Made by a program: the position numbers and the translations under genes. This document shows, one piece after another, positions 8,277 through 16,883 of a stretch of 64,000 nt of DNA. Within the stretch, counting starts at the first letter, position 1. Each line of letters opens with the position of its first letter. Under the pieces are notes generated by a model. That model searched no databases. It saw nothing but the letters and a program-made list of their open reading frames with translations, and was not told the DNA's origin. This DNA is from Paeniglutamicibacter terrestris (GTDB taxonomy: Bacteria > Actinomycetota > Actinomycetes > Actinomycetales > Micrococcaceae), in assembly GCF_012271785.1 (NCBI RefSeq), contig NZ_JAAWVT010000001.1, forward strand, positions 310,001-374,000. The letters are read 5' to 3'.

Positions 8277-8936
8277 ATGGGTCAGGTGATCCCCTCCCCC
8301 GTTGAGCCAGCCCACGCAGCCTGCCTGCAACGCATCGTTGCCGATTCTTCCAATCGCATCGCATGGCTCCGGGCCCGTTCGCAGGGCATCACCGCCACCG
8401 ACGTGGCCAAGCTATCCACCCCGAAGTCGATCGCCTCCGCGGCCTGGGACAAGCTCCACGGCTCGGGCTTTGGCGGGAATCCGTATACCGACCATGGGCG
8501 GGCCCGGGAACCGGTAATCGCCGCGTGGGTGCAAGAAAACTTTGACATTTTGCCCTCCAGCCAACTGTTCCATGCGGCGGAGAATCACATCCATCTGGCC
8601 ACCCCCGATGGATTGGGCATCCGTGCCGGCGGACACGTGGAATTGGCGGAAATCAAAACCACCAACAAGCCGTTCAAAACGATTCCGCGAAATTACCTGC
8701 GTCAGATGTTTTGGCAGCAATACGTCTTGGGAGCGCAACGCACCCTCTTTGTCTGGGAACCACATAAAGATTTTGTGCCCACCCACGATGAGCCGCTGAC
8801 CCGCTGGGTGGATCGAGACGACGCGGAGATCAGCGATCTGATCGTCAAGGCCGATGCGATGGTGGCAATCCTGCGCGAGCGCACCGCCGCGGCCCGCGCT
8901 CGCGAGGACTACGGACCGGCGGCCCTGTACCTCTAA
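8277..8936 (+). CDS. YqaJ-type PD-(D/E)XK nuclease-like protein (orphan)
   Basis: 219 residues. The pattern fits the YqaJ/lambda-exonuclease family: GITATDVAKL near residue 37, GRAREPVIAAW with Glu78, ATPDG with Asp111, then the catalytic ELAEIKTTN with Glu125 and Lys127, and a Gln motif YLRQMFWQQYVLG (140-152). All metal-binding and catalytic positions look intact. Family members usually act with a RecT/Bet annealase in phage recombination, but none is nearby and no other phage gene is in the window. It could be a domesticated nuclease. TATTGT at 8266-8271 lies five bases before the ATG, so the mRNA may be leaderless. Confidence 0.8.
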   Translation: MGQVIPSPVEPAHAACLQRIVADSSNRIAWLRARSQGITATDVAKLSTPKSIASAAWDKLHGSGFGGNPYTDHGRAREPVIAAWVQENFDILPSSQLFHAAENHIHLATPDGLGIRAGGHVELAEIKTTNKPFKTIPRNYLRQMFWQQYVLGAQRTLFVWEPHKDFVPTHDEPLTRWVDRDDAEISDLIVKADAMVAILRERTAAARAREDYGPAALYL

Positions 8937-8948
8937 ATCCGTTCGGGG

Positions 8949-10046
8949 CTAGGCCGCCGGGGCAGTCCCGGGAGCCAACGGCTTGGGCAGTGCCTCGGGG
9001 TGATCCCGGCGCAGCTCGGAGATCAGGTGTTCGCGGATGAAGTTGCGCAGATCGTAGAGGTCCCCCGGATTGCGCGCGGATACCGCAATCGTGACCTTGA
9101 GGATGCCACCGATGGCATCTGTAACGTTCAAGTCGCCGGTGCGTCCGTCCCACAAATCGGTGGAGGCCAACAGCTGTTCGGTACGGGTGCGCAGGTGCTC
9201 GATGGGTGCATTCCAGTTCAAATCCAGCAACACCGTCCCACTGATCTCATTGCTGCGCCGCGACCAGTTCTCAAAGGGAGTGGTGGTGAAGTAGGTCGAG
9301 GGAATAATCAGCCGGCGACCATCCAGCAAGAGCACCACCACGTAGGTGAGAGTGATTTCCTCAATGGCCCCGCGTTGGGTCTCCACCACCACGGTGTCAT
9401 TAACCCGGATGGCGTCGGTGAAGGCGATCTGCAAACCGGCAAAAACGTTGGCCAGCGTGGATTGGACGGCCAGTGCGGCCACCACGGAGATCAGGCCGGC
9501 GGAGGCCAGCAGGCCGGCGCCCAGCGCCCTGACTTCGGGAATTGTGAGCAGGGCGCCGGCCACCGCCAGGGTGATGACCAGTGCGGTGGCTACCCGGCGC
9601 AGCAATCCGACCTGCGTCTGGATCTTGGCCAGACGTCTCGGATTGCCCTCATCCTCGCGGTACTTGGCCAGCACAATCTCTTCGAAGATGCCCATGATGA
9701 CAATCAGCAGCCAGGCGATGGAACAGATCAATCCCAGCAGCAGCACAAATTGCCAGATGTTCACCCAGGGGTGCGCGGCAAAGGACGCCGCCACGGTGAC
9801 CTTGGTGAAAGCAAAAACCAGGGTGAGGGCCAACGGCATCCGCCGCATCCGGCGTTCCGGGGCTAGCCCCGGGACGCGGTGCAGCATCCGGTTAATAATG
9901 AAGCCCAGCACCACGGTGAGCAGCACTGCGGCGAGTAACCCGATCGCAATAACTACCCATGGCTTCAGCATCTCGGGTAATACATCTGTGTTCTGAACAA
10001 CGTCGCTGACGGTGTCATCCAATGTTGAAGAGGCAAAAATCTGCAT
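8949..10046 (-). CDS. MscS-family mechanosensitive channel
   Basis: 365 residues. Four hydrophobic segments: about 28-50, 68-88, 95-120 and 150-170. They are followed by the pore helix LGAGLLASAGLISVVAALAV, the beta domain (INDTVVVE-like INDRVND region with GAIEEITLTYVVVLLLDGRRLIIPS) and the alpha/beta C-terminal domain. In MscS proteins this opens under membrane tension to release solutes during osmotic down-shock. The N-terminus carries extra helices compared with the minimal E. coli protein. It stands alone, convergent with the YqaJ gene. Confidence 0.9.
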   Translation of the reverse strand: MQIFASSTLDDTVSDVVQNTDVLPEMLKPWVVIAIGLLAAVLLTVVLGFIINRMLHRVPGLAPERRMRRMPLALTLVFAFTKVTVAASFAAHPWVNIWQFVLLLGLICSIAWLLIVIMGIFEEIVLAKYREDEGNPRRLAKIQTQVGLLRRVATALVITLAVAGALLTIPEVRALGAGLLASAGLISVVAALAVQSTLANVFAGLQIAFTDAIRVNDTVVVETQRGAIEEITLTYVVVLLLDGRRLIIPSTYFTTTPFENWSRRSNEISGTVLLDLNWNAPIEHLRTRTEQLLASTDLWDGRTGDLNVTDAIGGILKVTIAVSARNPGDLYDLRNFIREHLISELRRDHPEALPKPLAPGTAPAA

Positions 10047-10232
10047 ATCAACAAGGGTGTCACATCAAGATGTGCCTCCGCCCACCGCAGTTGCTGATTC
10101 GCCTATATATCTCCTGTGCATTGCAATGACGTGGAGTGTACGCATACCCCCTTGCCGCACCATTTGCCCCGCGCGCATGCTGAATCCGTCACCCCTTCCA
10201 CTCGCAACACCACACCACTTCAGAGGCACATC

Positions 10233-10796
10233 ATGAAAACCCGTATCGGCGCCGGGGTTGCCGGCGCACTGCTTGTCGCATCACTTGGCCTCAGCCCGGT
10301 TTCACCGGCTGCTACCGCCACCGCTCTCACCGCTCCGTATTGCGGTATTACCTGGGGATCGGTTGCCGACTCGGTCGCCGGCTACTCCAGCGCCACCATC
10401 ACCAATCTGCGCACCGGACGACACGACTGCTTCGACCGGGTGGTCATTGACCTCAAGGGCAAGGTGAAGGGCTACGACGTGCGGTATGTCAGCGCCGTGT
10501 ACACCGAGGGTCAGGGCAAATTGGTACCGCTGGCCGGCGCAGCTGATTTGCGCGTGATCGTGCGGGCTCCGGCCTACAATTCCTCCGGAACCCCCACGTA
10601 CAACCCGAGCAATCGGCTCAACGTCAGGGACGTCTCCGGCTACACCACCTTGAGGCAGGTGGCCTTCCTGGGCAGCTTTGAGGGACAGAGCTCCTTCGGA
10701 GTCGGGGTCCGGGCCAGGTTGCCGTTCCGCACCTTAGTACTCACCGGAACCGACGGAACCAGTCGACTGGTGATCGATGTGGCCCACCGTTGGTAA
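10233..10796 (+). CDS. Secreted AMIN-like domain protein
   Basis: 187 residues from ATG 10233, preceded by AGAGG at 10222-10226; the longer open frame starting at 10116 has no secretion signal at its start. A classical signal peptide (MKTRIGAGVAGALLVASLGL...) is followed by a beta-rich domain with ITNLRTGRHDCFDRVVIDL, a phrase common to actinobacterial AMIN-like secreted proteins, and a pair of cysteines (CGITWGS and HDCFDR) likely bridged. It is probably exported and may associate with the cell wall; its true role is unknown. A strong terminator follows. Confidence 0.8.
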   Translation: MKTRIGAGVAGALLVASLGLSPVSPAATATALTAPYCGITWGSVADSVAGYSSATITNLRTGRHDCFDRVVIDLKGKVKGYDVRYVSAVYTEGQGKLVPLAGAADLRVIVRAPAYNSSGTPTYNPSNRLNVRDVSGYTTLRQVAFLGSFEGQSSFGVGVRARLPFRTLVLTGTDGTSRLVIDVAHRW

Positions 10797-10814
10797 GTAG
10801 GCCAGCGGCGAATG

Positions 10815-10874
10815 GATCGCGCGGAGGCGGTTGGATGACAAAACCACGTCATCCTCCCCCTCCGCGCGGTCTTT
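10815..10874 (+). terminator. Long hairpin terminator
   Basis: GCGCGGAGG pairs with CCTCCGCGC-like sequence across an inner GGATGAC/GTCATCC helix, ending in CTTTG. It follows the AMIN-like gene by 20 bases and ends just before the PhzF gene. Confidence 0.75.
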
Positions 10875-10890
10875 GTGTCACGATTCATTT

Positions 10891-11883
10891 ATGAGTATTG
10901 CGCGCCCATACAAGCAAGTGGATGTCTTTTCCTCCTCCCCCTACACCGGTAACGGTCTGGCCGTGGTCCTTGACGGCGAAGACCTCAGCGACGCCCAGCT
11001 ACTGGCGTTCGCCAACTGGACGAACCTGGCGGAGACGGTTTTCCTGCTGCCCGCCACCCATCCGGACGCCGACTACCGGGCCCGCATTTTCACCACCACC
11101 ACCGAGCTGCCCTTCGCCGGGCACCCGACGCTGGGAGCCGCCCACGCGTGGCTCGAGGCCGGCGGTGTACCCAAAAACCCCGAGGCGCTGATTCAGGAAT
11201 GCGGGGCCGGGCTCATTGAGATCCGCCGGGTACCGGGCGAGCACCCACAAGATCCGGAGTCTTTGGCCTTTAAGGCCCCACCCTTGATGCGCACCGGTGA
11301 GCTGGAAGAGGACGTGCTCGACTGGGCGCTGGCCGGACTGGGCATCACCCGTGATGATGTGCTGGCCCACCAGTGGTTGGTTAACGGGCCGAACTGGGCC
11401 GGGTTGCTGTTGCGTGACGCGGAGCTGGTCCTGTCCCTGGAACCTGACTTTGTGGCGCTGGCCGGGCTGGAAATCGGCGTGATCGGAGCACACACCGTCG
11501 GTGCGAAGCAATCGACCTCCTATGACCCGATGGTTCACCAGCAGCGTCCGGCCGGAGCCCGTGAGGAATTGCGCCCGGTCTCCGAAGCGGATGTGCAACG
11601 TTCCCAGCGCTTCCGCAATGTGGTCACCGGAGCACCGGCCGACTACGAGGTCCGGGCCTTCTGCCCCGGTGAGGGATTGCAAGAGGATCCGGCGACCGGG
11701 TCACTGAATGCCGGCTTTGGTGCCTGGCTCACCGGTTCCGGGTTAGCCCCCTCGTCCTATACCGTGCGTCAGGGAACCCGGGTGGGGCGTGCCGCCATCG
11801 TGCAGGTGGATTCGGACGCCGACGGAATCTGGATTGCCGGGCACTCGATGACCTGCATCGATGGCACCGTCATCCTGCCGTAG
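10891..11883 (+). CDS. PhzF-family isomerase
   Basis: 330 residues from ATG 10891. The first half shows the PhzF hallmarks: KQVDVFSSSPYTGNGLAVV, then NLAETVFLLPA with the catalytic Glu48, FTTTTELPFAGHPTLGAAHAW, and in the second half RAFCPGEGLQEDPATGSLNAG. These form the two pseudo-symmetric diaminopimelate-epimerase-like lobes. Family members isomerise small acids by proton transfer; PhzF itself acts in phenazine synthesis, but no phenazine gene is near, so the substrate is unknown. The earlier in-frame codons overlap the preceding terminator and are unlikely to be used. Confidence 0.88.
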   Translation: MSIARPYKQVDVFSSSPYTGNGLAVVLDGEDLSDAQLLAFANWTNLAETVFLLPATHPDADYRARIFTTTTELPFAGHPTLGAAHAWLEAGGVPKNPEALIQECGAGLIEIRRVPGEHPQDPESLAFKAPPLMRTGELEEDVLDWALAGLGITRDDVLAHQWLVNGPNWAGLLLRDAELVLSLEPDFVALAGLEIGVIGAHTVGAKQSTSYDPMVHQQRPAGAREELRPVSEADVQRSQRFRNVVTGAPADYEVRAFCPGEGLQEDPATGSLNAGFGAWLTGSGLAPSSYTVRQGTRVGRAAIVQVDSDADGIWIAGHSMTCIDGTVILP

Positions 11884-11904
11884 ACCCGGCTAATTAGCCC
11901 TTCC

Positions 11905-11954
11905 TCCACCACCGCTGTGAGCTTGCGCTCAGGAGACCTCCCAGCGGTGGTGGA
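11905..11954. other. Three-way-junction inverted repeat
   Basis: A perfect 13-bp outer stem (11905-11917 with 11942-11954) encloses two small hairpins with no unpaired base between them: 11918-11922 with 11927-11931, and GGAG/CTCC at 11932-11941. It lies 22 bases after the PhzF stop and ends just before the likely -10 box of the next gene. It has no T run, so it may end the PhzF mRNA or act as an operator. Confidence 0.6.
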
Positions 11955-11972
11955 TGAGCGTAGGCTCGTGCG

Positions 11973-13487
11973 GTGAGTGTGAACAAGGCGACGGCCGAAA
12001 CAACAAAAGACAAGCAAGCCTGGGGTGCCCTTTGGGCGCTCGTGATCGGCTTCTTCATGATCCTGGTGGATTCCACCATCGTCTCCACGGCGATGCCGGC
12101 GATCATGAACGGACTGGACACCGACATCAACGGTGTTATTTGGGTCAACAGCGCCTATCTGCTGGCATTCGCGGTGCCGCTGCTGATCACCGGTCGCTTG
12201 GGCGATCGATTTGGCCCGCGCACCATCTACGTGATTGGCCTGGTTATTTTCACTCTGGCCTCGCTGTGGTGTGGACTCTCCGGGAATATCACCACGCTGA
12301 TCATTGCGCGTGTGGTCCAAGGCCTGGGCGCTTCCATGATGAGCCCGCAAACCATGACCTTCATTACCCGCATGTTCCCCTATGCCCGCCGCGGCGCGGC
12401 CATGGGCGTCTGGGGTGCGGTGGCCGGTATCGCCACATTGGTGGGACCAATCCTCGGCGGCATCTTTGTTGACACCCTCGGCTGGGAATGGATCTTCTTC
12501 GTCAACGTTCCGGTAGGCATCATCGCCATCTGGCGGGTGCTGCTTAAGGCACCGGAACTCGAACGCCACTCCACGTCCTTTGATTGGCTGGGAGTCATTC
12601 TCAGTGCCGCTGCCATGTTCGCCCTGGTCTTTGGCATTCAAGAGGGTAACGCTCATGAATGGGGCCCGTTCATGGGCCCGATTGGTTCCTGGCACCTGAT
12701 CATTGGTGGCTTGGTATTGCTGGGGGTCTTCATATGGTGGCAGAGTGCCACGCGAGCGGCGCCGTTGGTGCCGCTGCGCCTGTTCAAGGACCACAACTTT
12801 TCACTCGGCAACATCGCCATTGCGTTCATGGGTTTGGCCATCACCGCCATGAGCTTCCCCATGGTGTTCTACCTGCAGTCGGTCCGCGGTATGAGCCCCA
12901 CCGTCTCCGCCCTGATGCTGGCCCCCATGGCGGTCATCGCCGGTGTGCTGGCTCCGCTGGTGGGCAAGAACATTGCCAAGTTTGAAGCCAAGTACTTTGC
13001 CGTCCCGGGATTCTTCCTCTTTGGCGCGGGCATCACCGTGTACGGTCTGATCCTGCGCGAGGACACCCCCATCTGGCTATTGCTGCTCCCGCCGGTGATT
13101 ATGGGCGTGGGTTCGGCCATGATCTGGCCCTCGGTCTCGCTGGCCGCCACGCGTGGTCTGGGCCAGGCGGATGCCGGAGCGGGATCGGGCGTCTACAACA
13201 CCACCCGTCAGGTCGGTGCGGTACTGGGTTCGGCGCTGATTGCGCTGATGATGGAGTCGCGTATCGCCGTTGAATCCGAAAAGGCCGTGGCTTCGATGGC
13301 CGCCGGTTCCGCTGGTGCACCAAGTGGTGTGGGATCGTCAGAAATGGGCAGCGGCTCGGCAGTTCCGGAATTCCTGCATCACGCCTTCTCGCTGGCCTTG
13401 GGCCAGGCACTGCTGCTTCCGGGCATCGTGGCCATGGCCGCAGCCCTGGTGGCGCTGATGTTCCGCAAGGGCGCGCACAAGAACTAA
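11973..13487 (+). CDS. DHA2-family (EmrB/QacA-type) multidrug exporter
   Basis: 504 residues, 14 predicted helices. Helix 1 carries the family motif FFMILVDSTIVSTAMPAI, loop 2-3 has GRLGDRFGPRTIYVIG (motif A), and helix 5 has GPILGGIFVDTLGWEWIFF (motif C of proton antiporters). It should expel lipophilic cations or drugs in exchange for protons. The start is GTG 11973; TAGGCT at 11961-11966 is six bases before it and there is no Shine-Dalgarno, so a leaderless mRNA is likely. The C-terminal loop before the last helix is a low-complexity Ser/Gly/Ala stretch. No linked regulator is adjacent on this side. Confidence 0.9.
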   Translation: MSVNKATAETTKDKQAWGALWALVIGFFMILVDSTIVSTAMPAIMNGLDTDINGVIWVNSAYLLAFAVPLLITGRLGDRFGPRTIYVIGLVIFTLASLWCGLSGNITTLIIARVVQGLGASMMSPQTMTFITRMFPYARRGAAMGVWGAVAGIATLVGPILGGIFVDTLGWEWIFFVNVPVGIIAIWRVLLKAPELERHSTSFDWLGVILSAAAMFALVFGIQEGNAHEWGPFMGPIGSWHLIIGGLVLLGVFIWWQSATRAAPLVPLRLFKDHNFSLGNIAIAFMGLAITAMSFPMVFYLQSVRGMSPTVSALMLAPMAVIAGVLAPLVGKNIAKFEAKYFAVPGFFLFGAGITVYGLILREDTPIWLLLLPPVIMGVGSAMIWPSVSLAATRGLGQADAGAGSGVYNTTRQVGAVLGSALIALMMESRIAVESEKAVASMAAGSAGAPSGVGSSEMGSGSAVPEFLHHAFSLALGQALLLPGIVAMAAALVALMFRKGAHKN

Positions 13488-13507
13488 CGTTTGTAGGTTC
13501 TTGCCCG

Positions 13508-13548
13508 CGCCCCCGGAGTTTGCCCCACGGCATAGGCGGGGGCGTTTT
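13508..13548. terminator. Terminator of the DHA2 exporter
   Basis: CGCCCCCG 13508-13515 pairs with CGGGGGCG 13537-13544, followed by TTTT. It lies between convergent genes. Confidence 0.75.
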
Positions 13549-13550
13549 GC

Positions 13551-13994
13551 TTACTTCTTGACAGCAACTTCCTTGATTTTGGTCTTGGTCTTGCCTCGGC
13601 CAAAGACCAATGCCACGGCGATACCGGCAAGCCAGAAGTCCTTGGCCATGGCCACTCCGTTGGGAGTGGGGCGGATGCCGTCGGACTCGGTCATCCCCGG
13701 AGTCTTGAGGTAGGTGGCGACCAGACCCGCGGCGAAGGCACCGAGTCCCAGGCCTGCTAGGCGTGAGGGGATGAACGGGGTGAGCAGGGCCGAACCCACG
13801 GCGATTTCCCCGGCGGCAAGTGCCTTGCCGAAGAGTGCCGGTTCAACCTTGTTGACCTGCGGGATGGCGTTGGCGGTCATGGACTGCAGGCCCTCGGCCG
13901 ATTCGGCCGGAAGGCGCAGCTTGCCGATGCCGCTGTTGAGGATATAGGCACCCGCGACGAGTCGTAGTGCTACGTTGGCGATGTTCAGGCCCAT
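13551..13994 (-). CDS. DoxX-like small membrane protein
   Basis: 147 residues with four hydrophobic segments. The N-terminal ALRLVAGAYILNSGIGKL and EPALFGKALAAGEIAVGSALL are typical of the DoxX/DoxD group. The C-terminus is strongly basic (RGKTKTKIKEVAVKK) and should face the cytoplasm. Family members are linked to respiratory or oxidative-stress complexes in some bacteria, but nothing around this copy supports a role. Its start is 40 bases from an unusual C-rich stretch (14035-14050). Confidence 0.8.
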   Translation of the reverse strand: MGLNIANVALRLVAGAYILNSGIGKLRLPAESAEGLQSMTANAIPQVNKVEPALFGKALAAGEIAVGSALLTPFIPSRLAGLGLGAFAAGLVATYLKTPGMTESDGIRPTPNGVAMAKDFWLAGIAVALVFGRGKTKTKIKEVAVKK

Positions 13995-14197
13995 GGGTGA
14001 TTCTCCTGGTCGTTGGGTGGTGAAAATTTAGATGTATACCCCCACCCTATGGTTTGGAACTTCACCAAGGCTAGGGCCTCCCCGGTGTGGCGGCTGCCAA
14101 CTATCTGCGAGGCAGGCGGCATTGCCTTGGCCACATTCTGCTTCTATCGGCGTCATCGGCAGGCACACCGCTGGCTGCTCGTGCTAAATTCGCGTTC

Positions 14198-14881
14198 ATG
14201 ATTACCTCCTCCGCGGTTCCCGATGCCGCGCTGCGCTTGTTGGTTGAAAAGGGCTTTGATGCCACGAGTGTGGATGCCTTGGCTCAGGCCGCTGGCATTT
14301 CGCGATCCACATTTTTCAGGCGCTTTGGATCAAAGGAGGAAATGGTCTTCGCCGATATGGAGACCATCATTCACCACCTAGAAACGGTGTTGGCTACTTC
14401 TTCGGCCGGCCCCGTCCGCTCACTGGTGAATGCCGGGCTGACGGTTTTTGATCAGCACACCGCACGCCCCGAGGCCGCCGAGCTGCGGCACCGACTGCTG
14501 CTCGATGTTCCCTCGCTGCGTGATCGCGAACTGGTCTCGATCCACCGTTACGAGCGCGTCTTCCGTAACCACCTGCGCGATCGCGGCCTCTATTCACTGA
14601 CCCATGGTCGGGCCATGTGTATAGCCTTTGCCTCCGGCGTGGTCGCTGTGCACAATGACCACCTGCGCCGCTGGTTACGCCACCCCGAGGAGGCTAGGCG
14701 TCCGGAGTTGGAGCGTGAGCTCAACGCGCTCGGTGCGCTTTATGCCCCGGTGCTTGAACCTCAGGAATCGGCGCCCGCCCCGGAGCCGACCACCGTAGTT
14801 ATCACGATCGCCGGCGGTGCACCTGACACCGAGGCAGTGCTCGCCCAGGTGCGCGATGCTCTGGATAATGCCCGAGCTTGA
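14198..14881 (+). CDS. TetR-family transcriptional regulator
   Basis: 227 residues from ATG 14198. The N-terminal helix-turn-helix is clear: ALRLLVEKGFDATSVDALA, then AAGISRSTFFRRFGSKEEMV. The C-terminal ligand domain ends in an atypical Pro/Glu-rich linker (EPQESAPAPEP) and a short hydrophobic tail. TAAATT at 14185-14190 lies seven bases before the ATG with no ribosome site, so the mRNA is probably leaderless. The last codons overlap the GNAT gene by 14 bases. It may control itself and the acetyltransferase; the diverging DoxX gene is another possible target. Confidence 0.85.
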   Translation: MITSSAVPDAALRLLVEKGFDATSVDALAQAAGISRSTFFRRFGSKEEMVFADMETIIHHLETVLATSSAGPVRSLVNAGLTVFDQHTARPEAAELRHRLLLDVPSLRDRELVSIHRYERVFRNHLRDRGLYSLTHGRAMCIAFASGVVAVHNDHLRRWLRHPEEARRPELERELNALGALYAPVLEPQESAPAPEPTTVVITIAGGAPDTEAVLAQVRDALDNARA

Positions 14882-15473
14882 GTCCCACGTGGCACCATCG
14901 CTGCGCGAAGTGCCCTGCTGGCCGCTGAGCACACAACGTCTGGTGCTTCGCCCGGCCACCATCGCTGACGCCCGCGCAACGTGGGCCTACCGCAAGCTGC
15001 CAGAGACCTCGCGCTGGGTGACCAGCACGTGGGATGACTACGCCGCATACCTGAGGTCGTATCGAGATCCCGAGCATCTGCGTGAGCGCCTCGTGGTGGA
15101 GTTGAGCGGCGCAGTGGTAGGTGAGGTGGTAATTCGCCGCCAGGATGCCTGGTCGCAGACTGAATCGAGGAAGGCTGCCCGCGGAGTCGAGGCCGAACTT
15201 GGCTGGTCGTTGAATCCGGCATTTTCCGGGCGCGGCTTGGCCAGCGAGGCGGTGTCAGCGGCAATACGTCTGTGCTTCGAAGAATTGGGTCTGCACCGCG
15301 TTCAGGCACGGTGTTTCAGCGCTAACATTCCCTCCTGGAAGCTCATGGAACGAATCGGGATGCGCCGGGAAGCGCATCTGGTGTCCGGAATCCTGCACCG
15401 TGATGGCCAATGGATGGACGGCTACTCTTACGCGTTGCTCAAGAACGAATGGCAGACCCAACAAGGCCAATGA
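14868..15473 (+). CDS. GNAT-family N-acetyltransferase (RimJ/RimL type)
   Basis: 201 residues from ATG 14868, overlapping the TetR stop by 14 bases; an earlier GTG (14817) lies deep in the TetR gene and is less likely. It opens with the RimJ-like phrase LSTQRLVLRPATIADA. The acetyl-CoA motif is LNPAFSGRGLASEAVSAAIR, and the C-terminal motif is HRVQARCFSANIPSWKLMERIGMRRE. RimJ/RimL relatives acetylate protein N-termini or small amines; substrate unknown. The operon-like overlap suggests it is controlled together with the TetR protein. Confidence 0.88.
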   Translation: MPELESHVAPSLREVPCWPLSTQRLVLRPATIADARATWAYRKLPETSRWVTSTWDDYAAYLRSYRDPEHLRERLVVELSGAVVGEVVIRRQDAWSQTESRKAARGVEAELGWSLNPAFSGRGLASEAVSAAIRLCFEELGLHRVQARCFSANIPSWKLMERIGMRREAHLVSGILHRDGQWMDGYSYALLKNEWQTQQGQ

Positions 15474-15560
15474 AACGCAGTGCCTTGACCTGACACTGCG
15501 TTCCAGTATGCTTGGTGATCTAGCTCATCATCACAGCCCACGAAAGGTCACCACCGCGCC

Positions 15561-16793
15561 ATGAACATTGCAGCTGAGTCGAGCATCGAGTTTCCCGCCG
15601 GCGTCATTGAACCGGATTACGAACTCTGGGGCGAGGTGGATGTTGATCCCGCAGGCCTCTTTGAGGACATCAACGACGCGGATCGCGCCTACTGGGACCG
15701 TGCTCGCGCCTTCGGCCTCAATGAGGTCCGCCCGGTTATCGACGGATACTGGGACAAGGCCGACTACCCGCTCGAGCTGGCCAAGCAACTGGGCGAACTA
15801 GATCTGTTGCGCGACGGCCTCACCTTGGAGGGTTACGCCCCAATGAGCGTGCTGGCCGCCGGACTGGTGAACATGGAACTCTCCCGCGCCGACGGATCGG
15901 TGGGAACCATCGCCGCCGTGCAGGCAGGATTGGCTCTGCGCTCGATCACCGAGTGCGGCTCCCCCGAACAGATCGCCGAGTGGGGCCCGAAGTTGGCCAA
16001 TGCCGAGGTGCTCGGAGCCTTTGCGCTGACCGAGCCCACCCATGGCTCTGATTCGGTGTCCCTGGAAACCCGTGCGGTGCGTGTTGCCGGCGGTTACCGA
16101 ATCAGTGGCGAAAAGAAGTGGATCGGCAATGGATCGGTCGGTGGCATCACCATTGTGTGGGCACGCGATGAGGAGAAGAAGGTCCGCGGCTTCATTGTGC
16201 AGCAGGAGTGGGAGGGTTACACCGGCACCACGATCGAGGGCAAGCTCTCGCTGCGCGCCATCTGGCAGGCACACATCCGCATGGACAATGTTTTTGTCCC
16301 GGATTCCCACGTTTTGCCCGAAGCCAATAGCTTCAAGGACACCGCCAAGGTCCTCTTTGCCACCCGCTTGGGTGTCGCTTGGTCCGCGGTCGGTCACGCC
16401 ACCGCCTGCTATGAGAGCGCCGTGCAGTATGCCGCCCAGCGCATCCAGTTCGGCCGCCCTCTGGCGGCCAGCCAGATTGTGCAGGAACGTCTGACGCGCA
16501 TGCACTCGGAGCTCGCCACCATGCAGTTGAGCGTTATGCAGGCTACCCGACGCGAAGAAGCCGGAACACTGACCCCGGTACAGGCATCGCTGGCGAAGTT
16601 CACCTGCACCCGCTTGGCGCGCGGTATCGCATCGAACGCCCGTGACCTCCTCGGCGGCAACGGCATCCTGCTTAAGCACCGCGTGGCCCGACACATCGCC
16701 GATATTGAGGCCATCCACACCTACGAGGGCACCGAGACGGTACAGGCACTGATCATTGGTCGCTCCATCACCGGGATCTCCGCCTTCGCCTAA
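15561..16793 (+). CDS. Acyl-CoA dehydrogenase, glutaryl-CoA dehydrogenase-like
   Basis: 410 residues. Flavin-binding and substrate motifs are GAFALTEPTHGSDS and WIGNGSVGGITIVWARD. The catalytic base is Glu389 in IHTYEGTETVQALIIGR, the position used by glutaryl-CoA dehydrogenase, and the final GRSITGISAF closely matches that subfamily. It would oxidise an acyl-CoA (possibly glutaryl-CoA from lysine or aromatic breakdown) and pass electrons to an electron-transfer flavoprotein. No pathway partners adjoin it, so the substrate remains open. It is a single-gene unit ending in a strong bidirectional terminator. Confidence 0.88.
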   Translation: MNIAAESSIEFPAGVIEPDYELWGEVDVDPAGLFEDINDADRAYWDRARAFGLNEVRPVIDGYWDKADYPLELAKQLGELDLLRDGLTLEGYAPMSVLAAGLVNMELSRADGSVGTIAAVQAGLALRSITECGSPEQIAEWGPKLANAEVLGAFALTEPTHGSDSVSLETRAVRVAGGYRISGEKKWIGNGSVGGITIVWARDEEKKVRGFIVQQEWEGYTGTTIEGKLSLRAIWQAHIRMDNVFVPDSHVLPEANSFKDTAKVLFATRLGVAWSAVGHATACYESAVQYAAQRIQFGRPLAASQIVQERLTRMHSELATMQLSVMQATRREEAGTLTPVQASLAKFTCTRLARGIASNARDLLGGNGILLKHRVARHIADIEAIHTYEGTETVQALIIGRSITGISAFA

Positions 16794-16814
16794 ACCCGGA
16801 GTAGCCCAACACAG

Positions 16815-16872
16815 AAAAATAGTGCGTAGGCCAGCGAGATGATATCTCGCTGGCCACCGCACCAACAGTTTT
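16815..16872. terminator. Bidirectional terminator between convergent genes
   Basis: A 12-bp stem (16829-16840 with 16844-16855) extended by GTGCG/CGCAC, flanked by an A run and by TTTTT. Confidence 0.85.
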
Positions 16873-16883
16873 TGCTGGTGGGG

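Noticed and set aside
8277-8936. Prophage remnant around the YqaJ gene
   Set aside because: Flanking genes (redox protein, MscS) are ordinary chromosomal genes and no other phage gene or att-like repeat is visible.
14035-14050. C-rich TATACCCCCACCCTAT upstream of the DoxX gene as a CsoR/FrmR-type operator
   Set aside because: It lacks the inverted G tract of known sites, and no CsoR-family or metal gene is close.
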